Source of the DNA: Paracamarosporium sp. OC-R06-R3
Taxonomy: Eukaryota; Ascomycota; Dothideomycetes; Pleosporales; Didymosphaeriaceae
Assembly: GCA_019828545.1 (NCBI GenBank)
Contig: JACVRA010000086.1
Coordinates: forward strand, 278,503 to 342,502
Direction of reading: 5' to 3'
Length of the DNA stretch: 64,000 nt
The notes below the pieces were generated by a model. That model did no database searches and was not told the DNA's origin. It worked only from the letters and a program-made list of their open reading frames with translations. Positions 46,126 through 58,536 of this stretch are shown here, one piece after another. Every line of letters begins with the position of its first letter. The stretch's first letter is position 1. Made by a program: the position numbers and the translations under genes.

Positions 46126-46555
46126 ATTTGAAGCCTTTGAGCTTTCCTGTTGAATACTTTCAGCCTTGGAAGTGACACAGTAATCGTGGTTGAGCAGGGA
46201 TACCTATCTCTCGAAGTGGGGTTGACAAGTAGACGAGCGATGTTGTACTGCAGTTATACCTACCTGAGGTATTGTTGTAAGCAATACATAAACTGGCGCG
46301 ATACTATGGAATTGCTTGGGTAGTAAATAATTGTTCTTTTATGCGAGCTCACAAATACAAACAAAGTGAACGCTTACACCATGCATTGATGGGATATCTG
46401 TTCAGGGCGGAATATCTCCGCGGCACCATTGAACCCGAATTTCGGAACCACTAGTCACGCATTTACCCTCATTTTCTAACCACCATATCTTAAGTGCCAA
46501 ATCCAACCACAATCTATAGCCAAATCTCAAAGCCACAGCAACATTGTTTGTAACA
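46126..46555. other. Promoter spacer of the Dabb gene
   Basis: These 430 bp show no gene. The right part is C/A-rich before the Dabb start codon. Confidence 0.4.
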
Positions 46556-46987
46556 ATGTCTCCGACACCAATAACCCGCATCGTCCTCTTCAAGATCGCC
46601 TCCCCGGCTCATCAAGAGAAACTAGTCGATTACTACCGCCCTCTTGCTGCTAATGCAACCAAAGACGGGAAACCGTATATTCTGTCTGCTAGAGCTGGCC
46701 CAACGTACGACGATCAAAGAAGGCAGGGCTTTACGGTTGCAGCGGTCACGGAGTAAGTTTTGGCTCATATAGCTGGAACCACAGAGTATGGGTGGAAGCA
46801 AAAACGATAGAGTAAAGAGAAAGTGGCAACGAGGCTAATGTAATATTCCTGCGGCAGATTCAAGAACGAAACGGACATGAAGTATTACGATGACGAGTGT
46901 GAGACGCATGCCGAGCTGAAGAAGTTTGCGAAGAGCGTACATGAGGGTTCTATGATGGTTTACTTTAGAGATATATTGGCAGCGTGA
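46556..46987 (+). CDS. Stress-responsive dimeric alpha/beta-barrel (Dabb) protein
   Basis: Two exons (46556-46752 and 46858-46987) give 108 residues. The opening ITRIVLFKI and the HQEKLVDYYRPLA helix, the SARAGP strand, the GFTVAAVTEFKNETDMKYYDD segment across the intron, and the closing helix ELKKFAKSVHEGSMMVYF fit the Dabb fold of small dimeric barrels. In fungi, such proteins occur both as stress proteins and as cyclase or tailoring helpers in secondary metabolism. The nearest neighbours do not form a recognised cluster, so the role is open. Confidence 0.82.
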
Positions 46988-48419
46988 ATATAAGGTGTCG
47001 GCATTTGAAAGTCACTTACGGCTTCGATGAATGATGTCATAAGTGAACAACCTCCAAAAGGTTCCAGAACGGGAGCATGTATCAACATGTAACTCGGGCC
47101 ACCCTTCGTCGCCCTCATGGTTCCTGAGTGTATGGGCAAAACACTCCCCTTTATTGTCAAACCTTTTAGCTATAAAAACCCCTCATAGTGATACATATAC
47201 AATATATATCAACATGTAAGAAAGTGTAATATATCTTACACAACATTGATATTGATTGTTTGACCAAATGGGGAAACTTGAGCTAAACGTAATATATCGA
47301 TGTGGAAGCTTCATGGGTGGTATTTGAGTTCTACACGACGTCTTAGTATCGTTTTGAAACCGACGAAATAGACAAGGGTTGCAAGCAGTTCATACTCACC
47401 AGCTGCATACTCTTCGCTCCGCATGAATCCCTTAATCTGCATATAAGAGTTTGGACATGTATGAGTTTTGAAAATTACGATGCGATGATGTCGATGTCCA
47501 AAGTACATCACCGAATCGTCTGGCCCGACGTTCGATCCTAAGAACAGAATTTATCCACAAAACCAAACTAAAAAAACAAGAACAAAATTCGAGTAATAAA
47601 ACACAAGCGCACATTTCCAAAGCGCGAGCCTACAGTCTTGCATGGGCAACTATCCGAGATCAATTGCTAGCCACGATGGTTGAGACGGACATGTTCCGCA
47701 CTCAGACATGTGCGATACTCTTCGACTGAAAGCTTTCATGGCGTGATGTTTCTCTTGTATAGAGGAACTATTTCAGTTCTAGTCTACATTACAGGGCCAA
47801 GGATGATTTCCGCAGTCGGAGCTGCCGCCCGCTTCGGTTCTTTTTAGTTATACACATTATCCAGGGAAAGGATTTATTGTTACCAAAATCGGCCTGCATC
47901 ACAACACCATATGAGTCATTGAAAAAGCAAGAATAGACGTTAATTATGATTAAACCGTCTACCAAAGACCCTCATCGCTATCTCACGCTCACCGAAGTTG
48001 TGCAACTTGCCCCTCATCTCTTCAGATCCGAATGAAAGCTGAGTGTTGGGGCAGGTGTGGGTCCCGGCGGGTCGGCTCCAAGTGGAGCTGCGCACTGAAA
48101 GCTGTACAGTTACTAATCTGTAGGTTTACATAGTTCTGCTTGTCAATAGTCCCCTTTCGGAGTTATTATGAATGCGTAGCTTGGTGAAGATAGCGAGGAA
48201 TCATGCCTCAACGATTGATATAGAACTCGAATATTTCATGCAGACTGCAGTCCGAATAAAGGGCGCTGCGGGTAACTCACTATTCAAGATTTTTGTGATT
48301 GAAGACAGACGAGCATCAATATGGTTGGCACAAGTATCATGGAGAAGCAGCATGAAGTCCTCATTGAACCATTCTGTTCTTAGCTATTCGCATCTCTCAT
48401 CTCCTGGGCTATTCCGAGA
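46988..48419. other. 1.4 kb AT-rich spacer
   Basis: No gene is supported. TATCAACATGTAA occurs twice (about 47081 and 47207). On the minus strand around 47380-47440, a short open segment bounded by GCAG and GTGAGT (reading IKGFMRSEEYAAG) looks like an isolated exon, but I could not find partner exons. Confidence 0.4.
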
Positions 48420-48681
48420 TCATTGTTCCAGATACCTGCAGCAGGACCAGCACCCCTGCCTTCGATTAGCTTCATAAATATCTTCGTGGTGCTTGAGATC
48501 TAAAACTTACTCCACTCTTGGCTGCGAACAAATTTGTTCCACAGTCTAAGTGTTCTTCTCCCAGTGCACATCTCCTATCGCAAGCCTTGATTTTGCGTCC
48601 AGCGGTCGTTTGTGGAAGGGGAGTGGTAGCGGAGGTAAAAAGATAGGCAGCGAAGGCACCGAGAATAATAATGGTCTTCAT
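48420..48681 (-). CDS. Small secreted six-cysteine protein (effector-like candidate)
   Basis: Two exons (48681-48511 and 48455-48420) are joined in phase 0 across a 55 bp intron with a GTAAGT donor, GCTAATC branch point and GGCAG acceptor, giving 68 residues. An N-terminal signal peptide (MKTIIILGAFAAYLFTSA) is followed by a short mature part with six cysteines at 34, 38, 47, 59, 62 and 63, in the spacing C-x3-C-x8-C-x11-C-x2-CC. The last three cysteines lie on the second exon. If the intron is ignored, the frame runs on to a stop with only three cysteines, which supports the spliced model. Size, secretion signal and even cysteine number fit a disulfide-bonded extracellular protein such as an effector or antimicrobial peptide. 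No family is recognised. Confidence 0.6.
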
Positions 48682-49027
48682 GTTGGTAGTTTGATCAGAT
48701 ATTGAGGCTTTCGTGGTGTACCTGTGATAGCAGCAGCGAAGTTGGGCGTTTTAAGGAAGGAAGACAGTTACACGAAAGGAGGTGTGCTTGTACGATAGGT
48801 TAGGGTCGCTTTCCCTGATTTTAGGTAGCGCACAGCCAAGTCGGTAGATGAATAGAACACAGCTAATGATGTACACCTGATACGGTCACTTGGCAAGTCT
48901 TGTCTTCAACGTCCCACTGATGATGTACATGTATAGGCTAAACGCCTAGCAGAGAGGCAAACTCGACACGCTATGCGCATATGAAGTATGACAGGTTGTT
49001 GCAATCTGGATATTCGTGTAATATCTT
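48682..49027. other. Spacer between the secreted protein and the cyclase 3' end
   Basis: These 346 bp are the promoter of the secreted protein and the 3' region of the cyclase gene. No gene is seen. Confidence 0.4.
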
Positions 49028-50207
49028 TTAGAATATCGCTACACCATTTGGTGGGCTTGCCACGCCTCCTGGGACCTGCATGGTGTTAGCCAAGTGTGTT
49101 AATATATCACATGCGGTGGAATACCTTCAACGGTACACTGGAAACGAAACAAGTATATCGACCCAGCTGATCCGCTTTCTCGCATAACCGCTCTAGATCA
49201 AACATCTCTCCTATCATAACACCTAGACCGTGTCAGTTATGTACCTGAAGCGAATAAGAAGTAGTTATAGTTACCCCATCCAGCTAAACACCATTGATGG
49301 ACCAGCCCCCCTCCTTGCATTTCTTCCTCCCATGACTCCCCCTTCCAGATACCACCTGGTTCGTTGTGCTTACCAACCAGCGGCGACATCTCAAAAGATG
49401 GTGCATCACTATGCAATCAGCGATCACTCTGCAACATTAGGTAAGCATAAGTGAAAAAAGGAAGACATACCCTGCAACGGCCACAAACCCCGACTCCCAT
49501 ATCCACTGTAACACATCCTTACTGCTTTCCACACCCAAAAAATTTGGCGGCTTCTCCGCTACTGCTTTCCTCTCCTCATCTCTCAATGCCTCGTAGTCCC
49601 TCGTAAATCCTGTCCTCAGGAGCAACAAGTCGCCCTCCCTAGTTTCCACCCCCGTCTCCTTTAGCATATCTTTCAACACTTCGGCCGTGATGCACTCCGC
49701 CTGCAACGCATTCACGCTCTCCTTCCCCTTCTTCTCCAAGTACCTCGGATAATCCAGAATCACCGCCCTAGTCGTGATACCTCCAGAATTCGCTACCCTG
49801 TCAATGCCGATGATGTCCGACTTCTCGATCTCAGTTTGGCTGCGCCCGCCGTAGAACTGCTTCGCCTTCTGATAGCCGTAGTGCCGGAAGCCATCCCACT
49901 GGCTGCTACTCTGGGTGTTGATGTCGATGAAATCATCGTTGACGGTCCGCGGTGCTTTGTTGTGGAGGCGCCATTTGAAACCGGGGCGATTGAATGATGG
50001 GTAGGTGGGTAGGTTGAGATACCAGTCAAGTGAGACACGTTCGCCGAGTTGGATTTCCTGCGCAGCTTGTTTGACGATTGCGGGTGTGAGTAAATTAAGG
50101 GCTCCGAGTTCGTCGGAAGGACCATAGAGACCCCACGCATTTCCTGGGGGACCGTTTTTATCCAGTGGGAGGGATGAGAACGGAGGTCGGGTTGTTGTTG
50201 GAGGCAT
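49028..50207 (-). CDS. Putative cyclase / kynurenine-formamidase-like metal-dependent hydrolase
   Basis: The protein is of the fungal cyclase family (PF04199-type), whose members include metal-dependent formamidases and related hydrolases. Four exons (50207-49471, 49408-49275, 49222-49125, 49075-49028) join into 338 residues. Family landmarks are GNAWGLYGPSDELGALNLLT, the metal-site region with TQSSSQWDGFRHYG, GIDRVANSGGITTRAVILDYPRY, GDLLLLRTGF, GFVAVAGDAPSFEMSP (restored across intron 1), LVHQWCLAGWGVMIGEMFDLERL (across intron 2) and the C-terminal VPGGVASPPNGVAIF. The first exon alone would stop in the intron and lose the C-terminal third. For intron 2, the upstream of two acceptors is chosen because it restores GWGxxIGEMFDLE. 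The substrate is unknown. Confidence 0.88.
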
Positions 50208-51212
50208 TTTGTAACGTTGAACAGATTCTCGGTATCGAATGATCTTGCTGGTGCTGTAATAGGGATAGACGTGAAGAAATATTACAGTTGTTCACACAGG
50301 TGTCCCGGTTTTGTAGATGAGTCGTCAGGTCGGGGTGATGATGTACCTAGCGGTGGGGTTGGTGGTCCCCAAAGCGGGGTCGCTTTACTCTTTCCCACTA
50401 CTGTCCCGCACTGGGATCGGTGTAAGAAGACAACTGAGCGCGATTAACAGTCCATGTAAACGCCTGAGCCTGGGCGAATAGTGATGTGTCAAGGGAATGT
50501 ATTTGTGGTTAGCCCGTTATGGTCTAGGATGAATCGGAGGTTCAATCCAAATTCAATCACAGGTACAAATTCAAGACTGCCCTCGATGCTTTTTCGGTTG
50601 TTCATAGTGCTTGAATCTATTCGGGGAATATATAGCACTTGACCAGAAAAGCTAGGGAAAAACACACTTTAGTTTCTGTGGGAAGGAAATGGCACCCGCT
50701 GGCACCCGGCAAGAGGGATAGGAATAGTTGCTCTGAAGCAGGATAACACGGAAAGTGTTATTGGTAGTTAAAAGATTTTGTTTGCAATGCAAACGTTCCT
50801 AGGACGGTATGGGAGGATAATAAATATGATAGAAGATAGGATAGAACAGCAATTGGAAAATCAAAGATAGTTAGAAGATCCGGCATATCTGCAGGCTAGG
50901 TGTAGAGGAATACAGAGAATAGACTGTTTTTCTTGCCCTAATAATTGCGAGAGCGCAGCTGCTCGGAGACATGACCTTGATATCTAAGCATTCCACATAT
51001 AGCAAGTATTATTACTTGCATAACAGCCCAGTCTTCACTCGAAATCGCGTAATATTGTGACAGACACCAAAAGCAGTCGGAAGACGCGTAATGCTGCGAA
51101 GTCAATTGTGGTCGACTGGCAGTATTGGGTATTGTGAGGAAGCGAGTAAGTCGAACGCCCAGAAATGCTATGAACCATACGCCACATAATGCACAATTTC
51201 CTTTCCTCCTCT
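50208..51212. other. 1 kb spacer between the cyclase and IMP3
   Basis: No gene is supported. The left part is the cyclase promoter and the right part the IMP3 3' region. Confidence 0.4.
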
Positions 51213-51835
51213 TCATATCATTTCCAGATCGAAATCGTCGAGCTTGTCCCGGTACTTCATGATGTTCCTCTTGATCTTGGATGAGTCGACCCAAGTGACA
51301 AAATCCTCCATATTCCGGGTAACCAGATAAGCCGGATCGGTGATGACGTCCGTACCGACTCTCACGTGGCCTTGCTCTATGAACCGTATCCCAGCTACAA
51401 CGTTGTCGCACATTCTTAACCTCGTCATGACCACAGGCAGTCTTCTTCTGCAGAACGCGCTAACGGTGACCTTGTGTTCGACGTCTGAAAGCTTCCCGCG
51501 CCCTGAACCGCCCGTTCCTAGTATCCCCATTGTGAACAGTTTTTCGAGCAGGAGGTCTTCGTGTTTCCGTCGAAACTCGTCAGTCGGTTCGAGTGCTGCG
51601 ATCTTGTGGGCGAGTTGTCTCAGCGAGCCTGCTAAACGATTGTATTTGGCGTAGTCCTAGATAGCGATTAGCACAGCGAACAGAACTTCCCGATACGAAG
51701 AGAACTCACGTCGCGCTTCTGTATGCCATACCGGCGCATAACGTCGTGTTCGCGATGGTCGCCATCTGTTTTGTAGTTCGCAAAATCTACCTTGCGAAGG
51801 AGCTTCTGCTCATGATGCTTGAGTTTGCGACCCAT
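51213..51835 (-). CDS. IMP3: U3 snoRNP protein IMP3
   Basis: IMP3 is a core U3 snoRNP protein of the small-subunit processome. It promotes U3-18S pre-rRNA base pairing in the nucleolus. Exons 51835-51710 and 51656-51213 give 189 residues, against 183 in yeast. The start [22 protein letters not shown] is the family N-terminus. [12 protein letters not shown] is formed across the intron, and an S4 RNA-binding domain follows, with [38 protein letters not shown] and a basic end. It diverges from DIM1 across 282 bp. Confidence 0.95.
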
Positions 51836-53412
<1,577 letters not shown>

Positions 53413-53568
53413 GGGACAAGAAAAACATGGAGCATTTCGGGCGTTTTACGGTAATGAGGCAAAAGTCAGGCATGACGCATTATGGGCGTTTGGGTGATAC
53501 CAAAATTACATAGCATGGGCGTCTATACGAGGTGTGATCTAGCGAAGAGAAGATTTTGAGGGGCTGTT

Positions 53569-55344
53569 CTATACGGTCTCTTCGTACTGTCGTACCAGCT
53601 GCCCCTTTTCCTGCAAGAAGTCTTTCACCTGCTTGACTGTGTACTCTCCGCGGTGGAACTATCCGAGTCAGCGAAAGAATGTGAACACGGAACATGATTC
53701 TGACTTACCATACCAGCACCCAGCGCAGCATCCGTCGGGGTCTTCGCAAACACCTCGTCGAAGTGTCCTGGGTTTCCAGCTCCACTGCTTGCAATCACGG
53801 GGATCTTAATCGACGCCTTCACGTCGTTGATGAGCTCGAGGTCGAACCCACTATTTGTTCCGTCCTTATCTATGCAGTTCAAGAGGATCTCGCCTGCGCC
53901 CATGGCTTCCACAGCCGTGACCAATTGCCGCACGTCAAAGTCGCGTCCTTCGCGGCCACCCTTGATGGTGCATTGGTACCAGCAGTACTCTTCGCCGTTC
54001 GGGCCCTTTGTCGCGGTCTTGATGGTGTGGTGAAGTGTCGCATCCGGAGAAGAGACGTAGACGCGGCGTGGATCGACACTAACGACGACAGCTTGATTGC
54101 CGTATGCAGCAGATATGGTCTCAATGGCGGTTGTTCCTTCCAGTTTCTCGCCTCTGGCATGGTACTCCTCTGCTGCGGTCACGGCATCAGAGCCTATGCT
54201 GACCTTGTCCGCACCGGACTTGAAATACATGGTCGCGATGTCCAGAGCCGAGATCTTGGACCCATCCGTGTCGACCGTGTCTCTTATTCCGCCGCCAATC
54301 GTAAGGGGCACGAAGACTGTCTCGCTGGTTCTCCGTAAGATCTCGAGCATAGGCGTGTCGGCGACGGGGCAGTTACGGAAAGAGGTAATGTTAAGGAAAG
54401 TGACCTCGTCAGCACCCTGCTCATAATACTTCTTCGCCATATCGACTGGCTTTCCCAAGTTGCGCACCGCACCGCCTGTGCTCACGCCATCCTTCTCGCG
54501 CACATCGTATTGGTCGCCCTTTGTCACTACGAGATCTCCCTGGTCATTTGTCCGGACGTCCAAACACGCAATGACTCTCCGCGTCAAACCTTCTCTTGTT
54601 GTTTCTGCTGAAGGAACTTCGGACAACTTCTGCGATCGCTCGCCATTGAGAAATGCTTTGAGAGCGCGTAGGCCTGCCGCTCCGCTCTTCTCAGGATGGA
54701 ATTGTGTTGCGAAGATGTTGTCCTTCGTTACTGCGCCCACGAATTCTTCGTCACCATAGCGCGCAGTTGCCACTTGCCAACCTGCCTTCTCCAATTCGCC
54801 CTCCCTGTATGGTACAGCGTATGAGTGAACGTAGTAGTATTTCGATGCCGGCCGTAGTCCGTATAGTGACTCATCTGTGACCTGGCCGGTTCGCGAAGTG
54901 TTTGCGCTATTCCATCCGATGTGCGGCACGCTCTTGTCCTTGCTCTCGAATTTCTTCAACCGCGCAGGTATAACCCCAAGACCTTTCACTTGCGGATCTT
55001 CTTCAGATCCTTCAAATAGCGCCTGTAGGCCCACGCATATTCCCATGAACGGCTTTCCAGCTTTAATGTGTTCGCGGATTGGCTCGACGTATCCGGCTTT
55101 TTCGAGGGTCGTTAGGCAATGTCCGAAGTGGCCAACGCCAGGAATGATGAGTTTCTAAGGGTGTAACTGTATCAGCACATGTCAATTGGTATGTATGAGG
55201 CATCCAATTAGGTATCTTTACCTCTGCGGAAGGCACGTCGGCGGGCGATCTGACCCATTCGACCGTGTAGCCAACCTTTTCGATGGCATTGACGAGCGAG
55301 CGCACGTTTCCGGCGACATAGTCAAGCAGGTGTACGGTCGGCAT
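53569..55344 (-). CDS. HIS7: Imidazole glycerol phosphate synthase, bifunctional HisHF
   Basis: HIS7 makes imidazole glycerol phosphate and AICAR from PRFAR and glutamine in histidine synthesis. Three exons (55344-55222, 55154-53709, 53658-53569) give 552 residues, the same length as yeast His7. The glutaminase half holds [12 protein letters not shown], the nucleophile C81 in [12 protein letters not shown], and H194/E196 in QFHPEKSG. The cyclase half holds [75 protein letters not shown] and VIASSGAG. The last exon completes [23 protein letters not shown] in frame upstream is ignored in favour of the ATG ([13 protein letters not shown]). A perfect TGACTCA site lies 70 bp upstream. Confidence 0.97.
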
Positions 55345-55398
55345 CGTGTCCAATTGGTGTTCGTGAGGTAAAGGTGAATGACTGGTAGCACTTCAGAA

Positions 55399-55420
55399 AT
55401 TATTATATGCTACTGACTCA
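55399..55420 (-). promoter_or_regulatory. Gcn4/CpcA-type site and TATA-like box upstream of HIS7
   Basis: TGACTCA at 55414-55420 is the consensus bound by Gcn4/CPC1/CpcA, the general amino-acid control activator. Reading on the HIS7 strand, GCATATAATAAT (55399-55410) follows it and could be a TATA element. Both lie 55-76 bp before the HIS7 start codon, which fits induction on amino-acid starvation. Confidence 0.65.
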
Positions 55421-55816
55421 TGACGCGGTTGGACTTGCCCCGCCATCGGAGGGGCAGAGGGTAGAGGGACGGCGCGCTAGGAGATAATCAACGCGCCTCA
55501 AAATAAAATAGAGTGCTGCTGGACGCCTTGTTTACCACTTGCTTGAAACGGACAGACCATAACATATGTGGATAGAATCGTGTCCGTCATTGAATGTTTA
55601 GTAGGGTAGTCCATCCCGCATTCACTTAATTTCCAGTGCTATTCCTTCCCTATGTACATCTCACGATGTGCCGTACGCCGGAGCGATCGCAGACCTCCGC
55701 ACCAACATGCACGCGCCAGCATGCCAAAGAAACCCATTCAATGCGCTGTTTGATATCAAGACACCCAATGAACACCGGCAGAAACGAGACAGAACCAGGA
55801 GGAGAGCCAAGCTCAT
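55421..55816. other. Rest of the HIS7 upstream region and 3' end of the NCS-1 gene
   Basis: I see no gene in these 396 bp. Confidence 0.4.
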
Positions 55817-56941
55817 CTATACGAGGCCATCGTAGAGCGACAGTGCCGAGACAATGGTCTCGTCGCGCTTGGAGCCTTCCTTGAATTCGGCCATATCCAG
55901 GCTACCGTTCTCGTCCTTGTCCATCATCCGGAAGATCTTGCGTACGCGCTTCTCGGGCGTGTCTTCGTCTTCGGGCAGCTTGACCATGGAGCCAACCTGG
56001 ACTGGTCAGTTGCTGAAATATGCGGTGCAGAGGGGTCTTACCATCTTGTATATCGCCTCGACGATTGACAGCATTTCTTCGTAGCTGATTTTTCCGTCGC
56101 CATCGATATCGTACAGCTGGAATGCCCAGTCGAGCTTGTCTTCCATCTTTCCGCGGCTCGTGACGCTCAGCGCACAGATGAACTCCTTAAAGTCGATAGT
56201 GCCCGACTTGTCTGCGTCGAATACATTAAACACGTAATCTGCGAAAGACGATGGATCGCCGAAAGGAAAGAATTGTTTGTAGATCTTCTGGAACTCCTCC
56301 TTGGTGAGCATGCCGGAGGGGCAGTCCTTCAGGAAACCTGGATCCGTTTAGTGCCCATACTATCACATGGCATGAGCCCGTCCTCACCCTTGTACCACTG
56401 CTGTAGCTCCTTCTTGTCGAAATGGGTTGCCTTTTGGAGGTCGGCCAGCTCTTGCTGGGAAAGTTTGCTCTGGCTGCGGGGAAGCACAATCAGCGTCTCG
56501 TTCACAAACACAACATGTTCGACAGGACTGCGCGCAGCGAGCTCCTCCTCGAAGGATTTGACGGCGTTGGCAAGGGCGACCTTCCGCAAGGCTTGGTAGT
56601 GCGCATAGTGGGGGTCGTCATGGTTGGGTATGTCGGCGTGATGCAGGCGCGCAAAGTTGAGCGGGACTTGGTTCTCCTCCAAGAGAGGAGGCACACTGTC
56701 ACCCAGCGCGATGTGGTGATCGGGCATTGCGTGATGGGTCGCGGTGGAAGTGCGAACGGCGGCGGCGGCGCTCGCCGGCTGTAGGTATGATCGCGTCGAC
56801 GGTTGGTTGAGCGCGGTCGAGTGTGGTCGCGTTGAGGCGCCATGCTTACACCAGCGGTGCGGTGGAGGGCAGGAGTCGTCCGGACTGAGGCGGGAGGCTG
56901 CCGCTGCAGAAAGAGAAATGAGGTACTCACGATTTACCCAT
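55817..56941 (-). CDS. NCS1: Neuronal calcium sensor 1 / frequenin homologue
   Basis: NCS-1 (yeast Frq1) is a myristoylated EF-hand protein that activates phosphatidylinositol 4-kinase at Golgi and plasma membranes and senses calcium. Four exons (56941-56931, 56473-56388, 56337-56042, 55996-55817) give exactly 190 residues, the family length. The start MGKSQSKLSQ carries the N-myristoylation glycine. Three canonical EF loops are visible: D73-E84 ([12 protein letters not shown]), D109-E120 ([12 protein letters not shown]) and D157-E168 ([12 protein letters not shown]). EF1 is degenerate around KDCPSG, as usual. Other marks are [24 protein letters not shown] and the end [12 protein letters not shown]. 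Exon 1 has only 11 nt. Intron 1 (457 bp) is unusually long and contains an in-frame open stretch discussed under the findings. Confidence 0.95.
56474..56727 (-). other. Open, coding-like segment in NCS-1 intron 1, in frame with exon 2
   Basis: From an ATG at 56727, 84 codons run without a stop straight into exon 2 of NCS-1 in the correct frame. The start is [20 protein letters not shown], and the last intronic bases CGC AG join exon 2 as another Ser codon. Third positions are mostly G or C, as in neighbouring coding exons. If used, it would replace MGKS by an 85-residue extension and remove the myristoylation site. It may instead be chance in GC-rich DNA. Confidence 0.35.
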
Positions 56942-57566
56942 GGCGGCGGCGGGAGCAGTTCACGGACACAACAGCGGGCTCAAGCGGTCGAGGCGTAGGG
57001 ACAGAGGCAGACGGCGAGGATAGGTGCGACGGGTGGGGGCAGTCGTCGGAGCCGTAGGGATGGTGGTGGCGGGGGTGAGGCGGCGAGTGTGGTGGTGCGG
57101 GTCGGCGGGGTCGGTCACGACGAGGCGCAGCGGTGGACGGCGCCGTGGTTGCAGTCGAGGGCAAGGTCAACAAGGCAGCAAGGTGTGGAGGGTGTGACGG
57201 TGCGAGGCAGCTGGAAGGGTTTCAGTCCGGCCACGGCGACCCAAATATAGCGCTCCATGGCCCAGGTCGCGGCCACTTTTGCTCCGCCGTCATGATGCGC
57301 TGCTCCGGCCGCTCGTCCAAAAGCGAGGCGGCCGCCTGCCGGGCCTGGCCAATCCCGCGAGAAGCTGGCCATCCAGAGCCGTGCTGTTGGCGCCCGAGTG
57401 CTGCAGCTCCCGTAGCCCTATGCGCGCCTCAGCTCGCCGCAGAGACGAGTCGTTCACGCTGCAGCTCTCTTGGCGGTGTCATTGTTGTCGCGTGTGGGCC
57501 CTGCCCTGAACCGTAGCTCCAGATCCTCGGCCTCGCCTTGTCACCACGTCAGGCCAGCTCTCCGCC
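56942..57566. promoter_or_regulatory. Divergent promoter of NCS-1 and MED4
   Basis: These 625 bp are very GC-rich, and several frames stay open by composition alone. CCAATC occurs near 57349. The stretch contains both promoters. Confidence 0.5.
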
Positions 57567-58536
57567 ATGAACGTCATGCTGGACGGCGCTTTCCAGCGCG
57601 TCGAGACTGCCTTCACCACCCTCGTCGACTCCATCGCAGCCTACAATCCGTCCCTGCAAGCTGCTGGCGACCTCGTTGCTGCAGACGACGAGCTGGCTCG
57701 CGGCATAGATCAGCGTAACCGATACCCACACGCTGACACGTGCATGCAGACTCTAACGTTTCCTAGTTGCACGGCACCGAGAGAACAGCACGCGTATCCA
57801 GGCCTTGCGCGCCGAGAGGGAGGCTCTCGAGGAGCAGTTCAAGTCGTCTGTTGCCACGCTTGCCGACCTGCGACGCGACCTCTTCGCAACCCCGGTCACC
57901 AAGCTCTCCGACGATCTGCGTCCAGTCCCGTTCGACGAGCTTCTGCAATATGCAAAGAACATTGCCCAATCCACAGTGCCTCCGACATACCGCGAACCCC
58001 TCCCAGCAAAGCAATCCGACGATAAACCCAAGGGGACAGAAGACGGTGCATCAAGCGCAGTGCCTTCCAATGCAGTAGGAACTCCCGCGCAACAGCCCAC
58101 GCAAGATGCCGCAGACGGCGCAGTGAAAGACGGCGAGGGCAAGGAGGGCGAAGAAATGGCCATCACGGAAGAAGAGGCAGAGTGGCTGAAGAAGCTCAAA
58201 GCAGATGGCTTCGCCTGGTTCCCATGGCCTGACGAGGATAAGATCCGACGCGGCAACTTGATGCAGATCCAAAACGTGCTGGATCGTGGCAGGGACCCCA
58301 CGAATGAAGATCTCACGATGCTCGGCGATCACGAGAAGGATCGTATAGCGGCAGAAGCGGCGGCGGCACACGCTCAATCAGAAGCACAAGCACAAGCTCA
58401 AGCTCAGGCTGAGGCACAAGTCGCAGCTCAAGCTGCAGGAGCTGAACAAAAGCAACAACATGCTCTTCCACCGAAACCAGTCGAGAAACCACAACAGTTT
58501 GCAGGTTTCGACGATCTCGACTCTGATGACGAGTAA
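57567..58536 (+). CDS. MED4: Mediator complex subunit 4
   Basis: MED4 is an essential subunit of the Mediator middle module, linking activators to RNA polymerase II. Exons 57567-57714 and 57767-58536 give 305 residues. The N-terminal block GAFQRVETAFTTLVDSIAAYNPS, the LVAADDELARGIDQL helix, the spliced HRENSTRIQALRAEREALEEQ coiled coil and the VPFDELLQYAKNIAQSTVPPTYR motif are diagnostic. FAWFPWPDEDKIRRGNLM follows. The C-terminus contains a low-complexity Ala/Gln tract (AQAQAQAQAEAQ) encoded by GC-rich repeats and ends in acidic DLDSDDE. It diverges from the NCS-1 gene. Confidence 0.93.

Noticed and set aside
47380..47440. Exon-like minus-strand segment bounded by GCAG and GTGAGT
   Set aside because: No partner exons, start codon or protein similarity could be found. 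It is recorded only within the spacer note.
57133..57516. 127-codon + frame between NCS-1 and MED4
   Set aside because: The translation is Arg/Ala/Cys-rich without a motif, and opposing frames are equally open, as expected for GC-rich promoter DNA.
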